From Pseudoalteromonas prydzensis (GTDB taxonomy: Bacteria; Pseudomonadota; Gammaproteobacteria; Enterobacterales; Alteromonadaceae), in assembly GCF_001661495.1 (NCBI RefSeq), contig NZ_BDDT01000004.1, positions 277,829-341,828 on the forward strand: a stretch of 64,000 bases of DNA. The letters run 5' to 3'. The notes under the pieces are model-generated. The model was not told where the DNA came from. It searched no databases and saw only the letters and a program-made list of their open reading frames with translations. Numbering within the stretch: position 1 is the first letter of the stretch; the number at the start of each line of letters is the position of its first letter. The position numbers were made by a program, and so were the translations under genes. Positions 18,894 through 28,684 of this stretch are shown piece by piece.

Positions 18894-18919
18894 AAAAGGT
18901 TAGCCGCGGCTAACCTTTT
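18894..18919. terminator. Bidirectional terminator between rnfH and bamE
   Basis: A perfect 26-base palindrome (aaaaggttagcc-gc-ggctaacctttt) lies between two convergent genes. Confidence 0.85.
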
Positions 18920-18945
18920 CATTTTAATCATGTGTGTTTACGCGA

Positions 18946-19305
18946 TTACTGTTCAAGCGGCGTGTTAAATTCGGCGGGTTGTTCGTAGTCACCACTAATT
19001 GACTGCAATTTTTCATTTTCAAAAACAATAGTTAGTGATTTGCGTTGTTCATTTTCACGGCCAAGATTGAAAGAATATAAATAGTGCCAGGTATTTTTAT
19101 CGAAAGCGTCTTCCGCAACCGGTTTACCTAATACATAAAGCACTTGCTCTCGGCTCATGTTGACACGAAGTTTATCAACATCGCTTTGTTCTAAAAAGTT
19201 ACCTTGTGGGATATTGATACGATAAACCCAACTAGAACAACCTGCTGTTGCACTTAATGTGAGAGCAACGATAAACCAAAGAGAAAAAGTTTTTAACGAC
19301 TGCAT
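18946..19305 (-). CDS. bamE: Outer-membrane protein assembly lipoprotein BamE (SmpA)
   Basis: Small lipoprotein of the BAM complex that folds outer-membrane proteins. The 119-residue protein has a lipobox (TAGC, C23), the IPQGNFLEQSDVDKLRVNMSREQVLYVLGKP motif and the later NTWHYLYSF segment. The end of the protein (PAEFNTPLEQ) is ordinary for the family. It is convergent with rnfH, a common arrangement in the order. Confidence 0.95.
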   Translation of the reverse strand: MQSLKTFSLWFIVALTLSATAGCSSWVYRINIPQGNFLEQSDVDKLRVNMSREQVLYVLGKPVAEDAFDKNTWHYLYSFNLGRENEQRKSLTIVFENEKLQSISGDYEQPAEFNTPLEQ

Positions 19306-19424
19306 TGTTTGTTTGGATCCTTATTTTTTATAAACTGCATGATACCGATTAGTCACCTAAGGTAAAACCCTTTTAAGCAAATGTTTGTGACTTAATTTTA
19401 ACTATTGATGTTTGGAGCGTAATT

Positions 19425-19745
19425 TTGACCTCGCAGCCCGCTAAAAGTTTAACTAACTCTGAAAATAGTACGCAAATCAATATCTCTACTTGGTCGCTTT
19501 ATATAGTACAAACACGTTTAGGTCACTGGTATACAGGAATAAGTACGGATGTTGAGAAACGTTTTACTGTGCACCAAGCAGGCAAGGGCGCTAAAAATTT
19601 AAAAGGCAAAGGGCCATTAACGCTAATTTATCAATGTGAAGTGGGTTCTCGAAGTGAGGCGACGAAACTTGAAATTAAAATTAAACAGTTAAGTAAAGTG
19701 CAAAAACGGGCGTTTGTTGCCACAGGACTGCCGCCTAAAACTTAG
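19425..19745 (+). CDS. GIY-YIG family protein (YhbQ/UPF0213-like)
   Basis: Single-domain GIY-YIG protein of 106 residues. The core reads SLYIVQTRLGHWYTGISTDVEKRFTVH, with an LYIV/WYTGI version of the GIY-YIG pair and the arginine of the second motif; E. coli YhbQ of this family has DNA nuclease activity. The start is TTG with GGAG eight bases upstream. An N-terminal extension of about 22 residues precedes the domain. Its 3' end overlaps the convergent peptidase gene by 11 bases. Confidence 0.85.
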   Translation: MTSQPAKSLTNSENSTQINISTWSLYIVQTRLGHWYTGISTDVEKRFTVHQAGKGAKNLKGKGPLTLIYQCEVGSRSEATKLEIKIKQLSKVQKRAFVATGLPPKT

Positions 19746-20634
19746 TCATATCAAGTTGAGCAATAAATTGTGTAATATAATTGACGGCCTCTATATATAG
19801 CTGCTGATCGATATTACTGAGTTGATCGGAGCTTTTATGGTGATGCGGATCTGATCCCATGCCAAAATAGATATACGCAATTCCTGCTTTAGCAAATGCG
19901 TAATGGTCGCTGGCACGACGCCAATCTATCTTTTCGCCTGTGTTTAGGCGATTCATAATATTTGACGAGCTGGTTACTTTAACTTTTATTGTATCGCTGG
20001 ATATTGCAGCGAGTTGATGCTGTAACGCCTGGCGCTGCGCATTTGCAATAAAGGCATACAAGGTTTTTTTTGGGCGACTAACGGCTAACATATCTAAATT
20101 AATATTGAGCACGGTTATGGAGTCGTCAAGCTGTAATTGGCTAATAAAAAACTCCGCGCCATGTAAGCCATTTTCTTCAGCATCGGTGGCAACAAAGCTA
20201 AGTTGAAAGGGCAGTGGCGCCCCAGCAAATTGAGCGGCGATAAATAGTAGTGCACTGACGCCACTGGCATTGTCGTTAGCGCCGGCATACAAGTTATGGC
20301 CTTGCTTACCTAAATGATCGTAATGGGCTGTGAGTATCACATGTGCTTTAACCGGGTGCTTAGGCATTAAGGTCGCTACTACATTTTGTCCTGACATTTC
20401 AGTAAAAAAACCAGCGGTGTACTTAAATGGTTGTAACTGACTGTCATAGCCAAGTTGCTGCAAGCGTTGATTAATGAATTGAGCAGTTGCAATAGCATCA
20501 TCTGTATTGGTTTTACGGCCATTTAAAGCTGCTGAGCTTAGGTAACTTAAATCGCTAATAAGTTGCTGGTTTGCATTGTGCGCATGAGCGGTACCAGAAA
20601 ATAAGATACTCAGGATTAGAATAATTAACTTAAT
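19735..20634 (-). CDS. Exported M28-family metallopeptidase with probable ATT start
   Basis: Zinc aminopeptidase-like protein. The M28 metal ligands are visible: HYDHLG, GANDNASG, DAEENGLHG, INLDML, and a late HHHKSSD. Conventional start codons give only a 242-residue protein from a TTG at 20463, which lacks the secretion signal. Upstream, the frame stays open for 57 more codons and encodes a clear signal peptide (LIILILSILFSGTAHA) plus the M28-typical N-terminal stretch LNGRKTNTDDAIATAQFINQR, with no ATG, GTG or TTG. The best start is ATT at 20634, preceded by AAGG and overlapping the stop of the upstream lipoprotein gene (CATTAA). With that start it has 299 residues. ATA at 20640 is a less likely alternative. 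Confidence 0.8.
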   Translation of the reverse strand: MKLIILILSILFSGTAHAHNANQQLISDLSYLSSAALNGRKTNTDDAIATAQFINQRLQQLGYDSQLQPFKYTAGFFTEMSGQNVVATLMPKHPVKAHVILTAHYDHLGKQGHNLYAGANDNASGVSALLFIAAQFAGAPLPFQLSFVATDAEENGLHGAEFFISQLQLDDSITVLNINLDMLAVSRPKKTLYAFIANAQRQALQHQLAAISSDTIKVKVTSSSNIMNRLNTGEKIDWRRASDHYAFAKAGIAYIYFGMGSDPHHHKSSDQLSNIDQQLYIEAVNYITQFIAQLDMTKF

Positions 20635-21829
20635 GGCTATCTACCTTGGCAGTCATCGCACTAAGAGCCTGTAATTTATTTTGATAACGTTGTTTGTCGT
20701 GAGCAAAATCAGCGTACTTATTAGCAAAACGTAGTTGTGTATATGCTTGTTTAAAATCACCTAATTGATAATAGGTACGCGCTAAGCCAAAGTAGCTATC
20801 ATGAATATGTCTATCAATTAGCTTGGCTTTATTAAAGTGTTTAATAGCGTCTTGATAGTTTTTAATAAGGTAAGCATCGTTACCTAAAGCAACATGGTAA
20901 TATGGGTTACCTTGTCGCTGTAAGTCAAGTTTAGTGAGAATTTCATCTGCAAGCTCACCCCGTTCGGTAAGTTGATACAGCAGTGCTAAATTGCCCAGTG
21001 CGGTGTTATTGTCAGGGTTTAGTGCTATTGCAAAGTTATAGGCTAATTCAGCGTTAGCGTATTGTGAATGTAAGCGTAGCAATACCGCCAAATTACCCCA
21101 AGCACCAGAATAATGACTATCAGCCTTTGTGGCGGCGAGAAAGTAGCTATAGGCTAAGTTGTGCTGCCCATTTAGCATTGCTGATGCGCCTTTATTATTA
21201 TAAAACATGGCGGTAATTCGTTGTTTAGTGATTGGTGTTGTTTTAAATTTTTCCCCTCGAGAATTAGGATCAAAATCAATGACAAGTGAATTTTCGCTAT
21301 TATAAAGGTAAGTGACATTGCTGCTGGTGTTGCTATTGCGGCGCTGTGTAACGACTAAATTTATATGTCCAGTTAATAAACTATAGCCGTTACTGACTGC
21401 CCAATATTCAGGAATATGCACCTTTTGAAATTGCCCGTCTAGCCCTAAATATTCTGCCATGCTAAAAGCTAAAATCGATAAAGATAAACAATTGGCATTT
21501 AAATCGGTGTAAGCTTGATTAGCGGTAAGGGTCGCTCCTGCTTGATATGATAAAGATGCATCGCCATTTGCTAGTAAAAAATTTAATAATTTTTTGGTGT
21601 TATTTAAATTGCGCTTATTAGTTGGAAAAGCTAAGTCAAGTTGCTGGGTTATTTTATCGTTTAAAACAAATATTTCAGCACTATTTTCAACAGGCAATAC
21701 GGTGAAGGATGGGTTATTTGCAACTTCAGGGGCAAGCAAAAGCGGTTTTTTATGTGTATTAGTGCAAGCCGATAAACTACACAGCAACAATATAGCGACT
21801 AACTTAGTAGGCAACGTTAGTGTTGTCAT
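20630..21829 (-). CDS. Transglutaminase-like/TPR lipoprotein
   Basis: Predicted lipoprotein of 399 residues. Its lipobox is LSAC (C22). Residues about 50-190 look like a transglutaminase-like fold, with a possible Cys-His-Asp set: C114 in NCLSLS, H155 in GHINLVV, and D185 or D187 in VIDFDP. Residues about 205-395 form TPR repeats (for example YSGAWGNLAVLLRLHSQYANAELAYN). The exact function is unknown. A TTG eight codons upstream is possible, but the ATG at 21829 is preferred. It is coupled to the M28 peptidase gene, so the two may act together on periplasmic or surface peptides; that is inference. Confidence 0.78.
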   Translation of the reverse strand: MTTLTLPTKLVAILLLCSLSACTNTHKKPLLLAPEVANNPSFTVLPVENSAEIFVLNDKITQQLDLAFPTNKRNLNNTKKLLNFLLANGDASLSYQAGATLTANQAYTDLNANCLSLSILAFSMAEYLGLDGQFQKVHIPEYWAVSNGYSLLTGHINLVVTQRRNSNTSSNVTYLYNSENSLVIDFDPNSRGEKFKTTPITKQRITAMFYNNKGASAMLNGQHNLAYSYFLAATKADSHYSGAWGNLAVLLRLHSQYANAELAYNFAIALNPDNNTALGNLALLYQLTERGELADEILTKLDLQRQGNPYYHVALGNDAYLIKNYQDAIKHFNKAKLIDRHIHDSYFGLARTYYQLGDFKQAYTQLRFANKYADFAHDKQRYQNKLQALSAMTAKVDSH

Positions 21830-21910
21830 AATCACACCCCAACTAAAGACCAACTTTTTAAGTTTAGTCTATTTTTTTGTTGGGGTGTATGTTAACTGTT
21901 ACAAACTGTG

Positions 21911-23824
21911 TCAGTGCTTTTCAAAGGTGGCAACTAAACTTGCTAATGTTTGTGCACTAGTAGCAAGGCCTTTGATTGCTTGCTCTGTATCGATTTGCTC
22001 GCGCATTGCCTTATCACTGATCTCACTAATTTGTTCAATATTACGACCAACATCAGCAACTACGCTACTTTGCTCTTCAGTGGCTGTTGCAATCAAGGTT
22101 GCCATATCATTTATTTCATTAGCGGTATTAGTAATAGCGTCAAGTAACTGCACAGAGCTTTGCATGTTGGTAACACTGTGTTGAGCTTTGCTTTTTGATA
22201 ACGCAATTTGCTCAACCACATTGGTCGCTGTGTTTGCCAACTCTTCAATCATTGCCTGAATTTCAGTAGTTGATTGCGAGGTACGGTTAGCCAGTGCCCT
22301 AACTTCATCCGCGACGACAGCAAAGCCGCGACCGTGCTCACCAGCACGTGCAGACTCAATTGCGGCATTTAGTGCTAATAAATTGGTTTGCTCTGAAATA
22401 CCACGAATAGAGTCAACAATACTGGCGATTGTTTGGGTTTTATTAGCAAGTTCAGTCACTTGTCCCGAAATTGTGTCAATATCACCGGCTAATGCCGTAA
22501 TACTCTGTTGACTTTGCACTACTTGCTGGTGGCTTTGTAATGTATTGGCTTTACTGTCTTCGGTAAGTTTTGCGGCAGTTGCGGCGCTATGGGCAATTTC
22601 TTGCACTGTTGCACCCATTTCGTTGATTGCTGCGGCAACAGAAATTGTTTGCTCTTTTTGATTATCCATTGCTTGTGAGTTGCGTTTGGCTTGAGCAAAT
22701 ACCTGATCTGAGCTTTGACGAATTTCTAAACTTTCATGTGAGACTTGTGCAATAGCGGTTTCAATTTTATCAATGAATTGATTAAAGCCATTACTTAATG
22801 CTGCAAGTTCTGGTTGCTCACTGTGTGGCAACCTATATGCTAAATTAGCATCCCCTGAGCCTAAGCGAGTAAATAGCTCGGCCATTTTTGACAGTGGTGA
22901 TGACAGTGAACGAGCTAATAAAAAGCTGATAACACACGCAAGTAGCGCAATAACAAGAGCAAAACTTAAAATTTGCCACTGTAATGTAGTGATCCCAGCA
23001 AACACTTCCGCTTTTGGTACTTGTGCAACCACATAAAGTTGGGTGTTTTTAATCGGACTAGCTGCTATGAAAAACGCATCGCCATTGAGTTGGATTTCTT
23101 GTAAGTTAAATTCATTACCTGTTAATAAGCGGCGGCTAATTTGCGCACCATATAAGGTATCTAGGTTTGTTTTACCTACGGTGTTGACGTTTTGATGGAG
23201 TTTAATTAGGCCATCATTATCAACAATAAATACAAAACCAGTTTGCTCTATTGTAAATCTGTTCAGTAGCGCTTGCATATCATCAATACTTTTTGCAAGT
23301 CCTGTTAAACCAATGCCATTTGTTTGCTGATGATTCACAAACATTTTCATATCACCATTTGGCTCTTGGTACAGGCTGATTGAATAGGGGAGCTGCGATT
23401 CTTTAAAATCAAAAAACCAGCCATCTTGCTGATGATCTAATACGCGTAAAAAGCCCTCTTGATTCCAATATTGAGCTGTATCGCGGTTAGCCCACGAAGC
23501 AGTCGCTAAATCGTATTGTTTTACCACGCGATTTAGCTCACTAACTAATGTTTGATCATTGTTATCGCCACTTTTAGCCCACGCCAATATGAATTCATTA
23601 CTCGATAGTTGCTCGGCAGCGCTGAGTAATTTATTGATTTCTAGGCTAATGTAATTATCGATCGCTTGTAATTTACTTGGTAGCTCTGATTGGATCATCC
23701 GTTGTTCAATAATGGTTTTGGCTGATAGCAGTGCGGTAATACCAATAAAACTGGCAACGGATAACGCAATGACGATCCCTAAAATAGTGATTTTACGGGT
23801 GATACTGAGGCTTTGATAAGACAT
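21911..23824 (-). CDS. Methyl-accepting chemotaxis protein with Cache sensor domain
   Basis: Membrane chemoreceptor of 637 residues. Order of parts: membrane helix (about residues 11-33), a periplasmic dCache-like sensor domain (about 40-280, with WFFDFKES and [14 protein letters not shown]), a second membrane helix (about 285-307), a HAMP domain and the MCP signalling domain with the conserved hairpin tip [34 protein letters not shown]. The ligand is unknown. No chemotaxis gene is adjacent. The ATG at 23824 is chosen over a GTG three codons upstream. Confidence 0.9.
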   Translation of the reverse strand: MSYQSLSITRKITILGIVIALSVASFIGITALLSAKTIIEQRMIQSELPSKLQAIDNYISLEINKLLSAAEQLSSNEFILAWAKSGDNNDQTLVSELNRVVKQYDLATASWANRDTAQYWNQEGFLRVLDHQQDGWFFDFKESQLPYSISLYQEPNGDMKMFVNHQQTNGIGLTGLAKSIDDMQALLNRFTIEQTGFVFIVDNDGLIKLHQNVNTVGKTNLDTLYGAQISRRLLTGNEFNLQEIQLNGDAFFIAASPIKNTQLYVVAQVPKAEVFAGITTLQWQILSFALVIALLACVISFLLARSLSSPLSKMAELFTRLGSGDANLAYRLPHSEQPELAALSNGFNQFIDKIETAIAQVSHESLEIRQSSDQVFAQAKRNSQAMDNQKEQTISVAAAINEMGATVQEIAHSAATAAKLTEDSKANTLQSHQQVVQSQQSITALAGDIDTISGQVTELANKTQTIASIVDSIRGISEQTNLLALNAAIESARAGEHGRGFAVVADEVRALANRTSQSTTEIQAMIEELANTATNVVEQIALSKSKAQHSVTNMQSSVQLLDAITNTANEINDMATLIATATEEQSSVVADVGRNIEQISEISDKAMREQIDTEQAIKGLATSAQTLASLVATFEKH

Positions 23825-23948
23825 TGTGGGCACTAAAGTTACAAATTATTGGGTACATTTTAGCATGGTTTTTTCGGATAGTTCTATCATCGAGTAGAGT
23901 AATAGCTCACAACCTAACTTTTCTAAGTTGTAATTTGGCAACGAAATG

Positions 23949-23978
23949 AAAAAGCCCACTGCATTGAGCATGTGGGCT
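23949..23978 (-). terminator. ilvC terminator
   Basis: The stem agcccac / gtgggct lies about 40 bases after the ilvC stop and is followed by a T-run on the minus strand. Confidence 0.8.
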
Positions 23979-24015
23979 TGGTTTCTAACAAGCGAAACTT
24001 TTATTGTCCAGGGTA

Positions 24016-25488
24016 TTAAACAATCTTTTTCATCGCTGACATATAGCCGCGTAATTTAGTGCCAATGATCTCAACAGGGTGCTCACGCAGTGACTTGTTG
24101 ATTGCAATTAGTGTTTGGTTATCCACATGGTTGCTGCGCTCACCTAAACCGCGACCAATAACATCGGTATCGATATTTTGCATAAAGTCTTGTAATAGCG
24201 GTAAACAGGCATGGTTATACAAGTAACAGCCATATTCAGCAGTATCAGAAATGGTGCGGTTCATTTCAAATAACTTTTTACGCGCAATGGTGTTAGCAAT
24301 AAGTGGTGTCTCATGTAATGACTCATAGTAGGCAGATTCAGCGATAATGCCTGCTGCCGTCATGGTTTCAAACGCGAGTTCAACACCGGCCTTAACCATT
24401 GCAACCATTAAAATACCGTTATCAAAAAACTCTTGCTCAGTAATTTCAACATCACCTGCTGGGGTTTTCTCAAAATTAGTTTCTGCGGTTTCTGCACGCC
24501 ATTTTAAAAGGTTTGCATCATCATTGGCCCAATCTTCCATCATTACCCGAGAGAAAGTACCATCGATGATGTCGTCTTGGTGTTTATTGTAAAGCGGGCG
24601 CATAATTACTTTTAATTCTTCACTTAACTCAAATGCTTTTACTTTTGCAGGGTTCGATAAACGGTCTAGCATGTTGGTCACACCGCCGTATTTTAGCGCT
24701 TCAGTTACAACTTCCCAGCCGTATTGAATTAGCTTTGATGCGTAACCAGCATCAACACCTTTTTCGATCATTTTATCAAAACATAAAATAGAACCGGTTT
24801 GTAGCATACCGCAAAGGATGGTTTGCTCACCCATTAAGTCTGACTTAACCTCAGCAATAAATGATGATTTCAATACACCTGCACGGTGGCCACCAGTACC
24901 TGCTGCATACGCTTTTGCTTGTGCTAAGCCATGGCCTTGAGGGTCATTTTCAGGATGAACGGCAATCAGTGTTGGTACACCAAAACCGCGCTTATACTCT
25001 TCACGTACTTCAGAACCTGGGCATTTAGGCGCAACCATTATTACGGTGATATCGTCACGTACTTGCATGCCTTCTTCAACAATGTTGAAACCATGTGAGT
25101 AGGCAAGTGTTGAACCTTGCTTCATCATTGGCATAATCGCGTTAACAACCGCGGTATGTTGTTTATCAGGTGTTAAGTTTAAAACGACATCAGCGGTTGG
25201 AATCAATTCTTCGTAAGTACCTACAGTAAAACCGTTTTCAGATGCATTTAAAAAAGATTGACGGCGTTCAATGATGGCAGAATCACGTAATGTGTAAGAC
25301 ACGTCTAAGCCTGAATCGCGTAAGTTTAGACCTTGGTTTAAACCTTGTGCACCACAACCAACAATAACAAGTTTTTTGCCTTTCAGTGCAGCAACGCCAT
25401 CGGCAAATTCAGCCGGATCCATAAATTCACATTGTGCTAGCTGAGCTAGCTGCTCACGTAAAGGAAGAGTATTAAAATAATTCGCCAT
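24016..25488 (-). CDS. ilvC: Ketol-acid reductoisomerase, long (class II) form
   Basis: Second enzyme of valine, leucine and isoleucine synthesis; it converts acetolactate or acetohydroxybutyrate to the dihydroxy acid with NADPH. The 490-residue protein is the long form typical of Enterobacteria and Vibrio, with the Rossmann motif [17 protein letters not shown] and two knotted C-terminal domains. An upstream TTG-type extension exists, but AGGA eight bases before the ATG at 25488 and the typical [14 protein letters not shown] start support this choice. It is divergent from ilvY. Confidence 0.96.
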   Translation of the reverse strand: MANYFNTLPLREQLAQLAQCEFMDPAEFADGVAALKGKKLVIVGCGAQGLNQGLNLRDSGLDVSYTLRDSAIIERRQSFLNASENGFTVGTYEELIPTADVVLNLTPDKQHTAVVNAIMPMMKQGSTLAYSHGFNIVEEGMQVRDDITVIMVAPKCPGSEVREEYKRGFGVPTLIAVHPENDPQGHGLAQAKAYAAGTGGHRAGVLKSSFIAEVKSDLMGEQTILCGMLQTGSILCFDKMIEKGVDAGYASKLIQYGWEVVTEALKYGGVTNMLDRLSNPAKVKAFELSEELKVIMRPLYNKHQDDIIDGTFSRVMMEDWANDDANLLKWRAETAETNFEKTPAGDVEITEQEFFDNGILMVAMVKAGVELAFETMTAAGIIAESAYYESLHETPLIANTIARKKLFEMNRTISDTAEYGCYLYNHACLPLLQDFMQNIDTDVIGRGLGERSNHVDNQTLIAINKSLREHPVEIIGTKLRGYMSAMKKIV

Positions 25489-25651
25489 TGTTAGTATCCT
25501 ATCTATTTCATATTTTGTTAGATGCAAAGCATTTTGCCTTGCTTGAAACTACCATAAGGAAAATTTAACCTTGCGTAAAATGATATATTTGAATTAAAGT
25601 ATTTCATAAAGTGAAACGTGGCAGTTTTAAAAATCAGAATGAGAGACCCGA
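25489..25651. promoter_or_regulatory. Divergent ilvC/ilvY control region
   Basis: By analogy with E. coli, IlvY bound here should activate ilvC in response to acetolactate and limit its own expression. The region holds an imperfect dyad (tttca-taaag-tgaaa, 25602-25616) that resembles a LysR-type site. The exact operators cannot be fixed by eye. Confidence 0.5.
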
Positions 25652-26566
25652 ATGGATCATAAGCGCTTACATTATTTCTTAGCACTTGCTAAAACGTTGC
25701 ACTTTGCCCGCGCAAGTGAACTGTGCCACATTAGTGCGCCAACGCTCAGCCGCAATATCAAGCAACTAGAAGATGAGGTGGGGGTAACACTGTTTAGCCG
25801 TGATAATCGCAGCGTAAAACTAACTCGCGAAGGAGAGTCTTTTATTGATTATGCCAATGCGACACTGACTAATTGGCAGCGTTTTCGCTCGAATGTACAA
25901 GATCCAGGGCAAACAATTTATGGCAAAGTAAGTATTTATTGCTCAGTTACGGCGTCCTATAGTTTTTTACATCAAATGTTAGAGCAACTGCGCTTGCAAC
26001 ATCAACATATAGAAATAAAACTGAATACAGGCGACCCAGCAGTTGCCATTAATCGTGTTTTGGATGGTCATGAAGCGATGGCCATTGCAGCCAAACCCGA
26101 TAAGTTACCGCCACAAATTGCATTTGCCAGTATTGGCTACTCGTCATTGGTGTTTATTGCGCCACGCAATGCATCATTGCTCACAGAAAAGCTCGCTCAG
26201 TTTGGCGATAATATTGATTGGTCTGAGCTTGAGTTTATAGTGCCGGAGCAAGGGTTTACTCGTCAGAGGCTAGAGCAGTGGTGGCGAAAGCATGGTATTA
26301 ATGCCAAGATATACGCGCAAGTGGCTGGGCATGAAGCTATGGTATCTATGGTGAGTTTAGGGCTTGGTATTGCGATGGTGCCAAAGATTGTATTAGACAA
26401 CAGCCCATTAAAAGATCGTGTTCAGGTGTTAAGCGATCAAAAAGAAGCACCGCCAGGTTTTGAAATAGGCTTAGCTGTGTTACATAAAGCGCTGCCTGAT
26501 GCGGCATTAAAAGCATTGTGGGAAATTGCGCAATCATTGAAAGATGTCAATAGCTTAGCTAATTAA
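25652..26566 (+). CDS. ilvY: LysR-family activator IlvY
   Basis: Transcription activator of ilvC. The 304-residue protein has an N-terminal winged helix (HYFLALAKTLHFARASELCHISAPTLSRNIKQLEDEVG) and a LysR substrate-binding domain. Its divergent position next to ilvC and its length match IlvY of E. coli and Vibrio. The inducer is expected to be acetolactate or acetohydroxybutyrate. Confidence 0.92.
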   Translation: MDHKRLHYFLALAKTLHFARASELCHISAPTLSRNIKQLEDEVGVTLFSRDNRSVKLTREGESFIDYANATLTNWQRFRSNVQDPGQTIYGKVSIYCSVTASYSFLHQMLEQLRLQHQHIEIKLNTGDPAVAINRVLDGHEAMAIAAKPDKLPPQIAFASIGYSSLVFIAPRNASLLTEKLAQFGDNIDWSELEFIVPEQGFTRQRLEQWWRKHGINAKIYAQVAGHEAMVSMVSLGLGIAMVPKIVLDNSPLKDRVQVLSDQKEAPPGFEIGLAVLHKALPDAALKALWEIAQSLKDVNSLAN

Positions 26567-26725
26567 ACTGAGTATAAATAAATACTCTGAATTGCTGTTA
26601 TTGTTACCTGAAATAGTTCCACATGTATCAAAAGTGTGAATGATTGTAATCAGCTAGGGAATAGTTATTAATAGCTTGCTATTATACAGTCACTAGCTTG
26701 GGTTTTCTTGGCATACACAATAATA

Positions 26726-27583
26726 ATGAAGTTAAATATTCACACCCTCACTGCACTTTGCGTGTCTTTATGGCTTGCCGCGCCTTGTTTTGCGCAGCAG
26801 TCAGAAATTGATCCAGTGCAAAACATTACAATGGATCAGTGGCACCTGAGTCTTAATCTTGGCTTAGGGGTGATGAGTAATCCATTAAAAGGGGGAGATG
26901 ACCTACCTTTAGTTGTGATCCCCGAAGTAGCCTATTATGGTGAGCAATTCTTTTTTGATAATGGCCGTTTAGGCTATAGCCTGTCGCAAGAGACACCACA
27001 TATATTTAATTTAGTCACTGAATTTAATCCTGAGACGCGTTTTTTTGTCGATTGGCATCCAAGTAATATTTTTGCATTATCTTCTGCTAATTCACTCGCG
27101 ATCAGTAAGAATGAATTACAAAGCCAGCAACCTCGCCTGAATATAGAACAGCTTGATAGACGTAAGTGGGCACTTGATGCCGGCATGAGCTACCATTATG
27201 TATTCAAGCAGCATGTTTTCTCAGTGCAAGCATTAGCCGATGTGTCAGGTGTATATGAAGGATGGCGAAGTGCCTTGCAATGGCAAATGCATAACAGCAT
27301 TGGTGAGCTACTTATTAAGCCAAGTATGGGGATCTGGTATAAATCGGCTGCATTGAATACGTATTTCTATGGTGTTTCAGAAAAAGAGTCTGCAAATGGT
27401 GCAATTGAGGTTGGTAGTAGCTGGCAGCCTTATGCTAAAATAGATGCTCGTTGGCCCTTAAATGACGCCAATTCTCTGCGTTTTCATTTGGCTTATTATG
27501 ATTATTCGGCTTTAGATGACAGTCCGCTGTTTGAGCAAACGTATTCAATGACTGCCTTTATAGGATTCGATCATATTTTTTAA
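26726..27583 (+). CDS. MipA/OmpV family outer-membrane protein (cassette 1)
   Basis: Predicted outer-membrane beta-barrel of 285 residues. It has a signal peptide (cut near CFA-QQ) and the MipA/OmpV-like start WHLSLNLGLGVMSNPLKGGDDLPLVVIPEVAYYG. It ends in the aromatic FDHIF. Its role in this organism is not known. It is the first gene of a four-gene cassette with DUF3019, a response regulator and a kinase; the order matches the minus-strand genes at 35.7-38.9 kb. A TTG six codons upstream is possible, but the ATG at 26726 begins the signal peptide better. Confidence 0.85.
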   Translation: MKLNIHTLTALCVSLWLAAPCFAQQSEIDPVQNITMDQWHLSLNLGLGVMSNPLKGGDDLPLVVIPEVAYYGEQFFFDNGRLGYSLSQETPHIFNLVTEFNPETRFFVDWHPSNIFALSSANSLAISKNELQSQQPRLNIEQLDRRKWALDAGMSYHYVFKQHVFSVQALADVSGVYEGWRSALQWQMHNSIGELLIKPSMGIWYKSAALNTYFYGVSEKESANGAIEVGSSWQPYAKIDARWPLNDANSLRFHLAYYDYSALDDSPLFEQTYSMTAFIGFDHIF

Positions 27584-27584
27584 T

Positions 27585-27971
27585 ATGAAGTATTTACAAC
27601 TTGGTGTGTGCGTCGTTTTTTTGTTGGTATGGCCAAAGCAGGCAGTCGCAAAAAAAGATATATTAACAGTATCTCCAAAAGTCTGTGTGGTTTCCGAACA
27701 ACAAGAATTTTGTGATCTTGATTTGAAATTTGCTTTAAATATGCCCTATAAAATGGATGTATGTTTGTATCATGAAAAGCAACAACTGCAGTGTTGGCAA
27801 CAAGTTACCAAAGAACGATTCAATCATAAAGCGCGTGTTCAGGTTGAAACCATATACTCCCTAGTCAATCCTCACACGGATGAACTGCTGGCGACAACAC
27901 GTATTGAAGTACAGAGTACTCGCGCTAAAACCACTCGGCGCCGATTACGTTCACCGTGGAGCTTTTTTTAA
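27585..27971 (+). CDS. DUF3019 family protein (cassette 1)
   Basis: Exported protein of 128 residues with no known function. After a signal peptide (near AVA-KK) come a pattern of paired cysteines (KVCVV, EFCDL, VCLYH, LQCWQ) and a C-terminal basic, aromatic tail (RRRLRSPWSFF). The minus-strand copy shows the same cysteine pattern and a similar tail. It sits two bases after the MipA gene and before the response regulator, so it is probably part of one operon and may take part in the signal path. Confidence 0.8.
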   Translation: MKYLQLGVCVVFLLVWPKQAVAKKDILTVSPKVCVVSEQQEFCDLDLKFALNMPYKMDVCLYHEKQQLQCWQQVTKERFNHKARVQVETIYSLVNPHTDELLATTRIEVQSTRAKTTRRRLRSPWSFF

Positions 27972-27985
27972 TCTTGGAGCTGCAA

Positions 27986-28678
27986 ATGGCAAAGATCTTA
28001 CTTGTAGAAGATGATTTAGGGTTACAGCAATTAACTCGTGATTATCTTGAAAATAATGGCCTTGAAGTGGCGGTGTTAGACCGTGGCGATGAAGTATTTA
28101 CTTACCTTGAGAATAATCCCGTTGATTTAATGATCCTTGACGTTATGCTGCCAGGTAAAGATGGCTTTAGTGTTTGTCGACAAGTGCGCGATAAATTCAG
28201 CTTACCTATTTTAATGTTGACAGCCAAAGGCGAAGATTTTGACCAAGTAATAGGTTTAGAATTAGGCGCCGATGATTATGTTATAAAACCAGCAGAGCCA
28301 AGAGTTTTACTTGCCCGTATTAGTGCGCTATTACGCCGTGGTCAAGCATCTGTAAAAGCACCGGAAGAATTACAATTTGGTGATTTAGCGATAGATAAAA
28401 CCAGCCGTATTGTGCGATTGAGAAATAACGAAATTACCCTGACTTCCCATGAATTTGAATTACTTTGGTTATTAGCTTCAAACGCTGGAGAAGTGCTGAG
28501 CCGCGAACATGTACACCAACACATGATAGGTCGTCAGTATGATGGTTTAGACCGTACGGTTGACGTTCGTGTCTCACGCATTCGTAAAAAATTGGGTGAT
28601 AACAGTGATAAACCTTACCGCATTAAAACGGTTTGGGGGCAAGGTTACCTATTTGTCTCCGATGCATGGGGTATGTAA
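27986..28678 (+). CDS. OmpR-type response regulator (cassette 1, RstA-like)
   Basis: Two-component regulator of 230 residues. The receiver domain has the acidic pocket (LLVEDD), the phospho-acceptor aspartate in MILDVMLPGKDG, the T in MLTAKGE and the K in YVIKPAEP. The C-terminal winged helix has GRQYDGLDRTVDVRVSRIRKKLGD. A good TTGGAG ribosome site precedes the ATG at 27986. Its partner kinase follows seven bases downstream. Confidence 0.93.
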   Translation: MAKILLVEDDLGLQQLTRDYLENNGLEVAVLDRGDEVFTYLENNPVDLMILDVMLPGKDGFSVCRQVRDKFSLPILMLTAKGEDFDQVIGLELGADDYVIKPAEPRVLLARISALLRRGQASVKAPEELQFGDLAIDKTSRIVRLRNNEITLTSHEFELLWLLASNAGEVLSREHVHQHMIGRQYDGLDRTVDVRVSRIRKKLGDNSDKPYRIKTVWGQGYLFVSDAWGM

Positions 28679-28684
28679 CTGTTA

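Noticed and set aside
21594..22184. Plus-strand open frame of 196 codons antisense to the lipoprotein and chemoreceptor genes
   Set aside because: It is a shadow of two well-supported genes on the other strand; its Ser/Val/Leu-rich content is typical of antisense frames.
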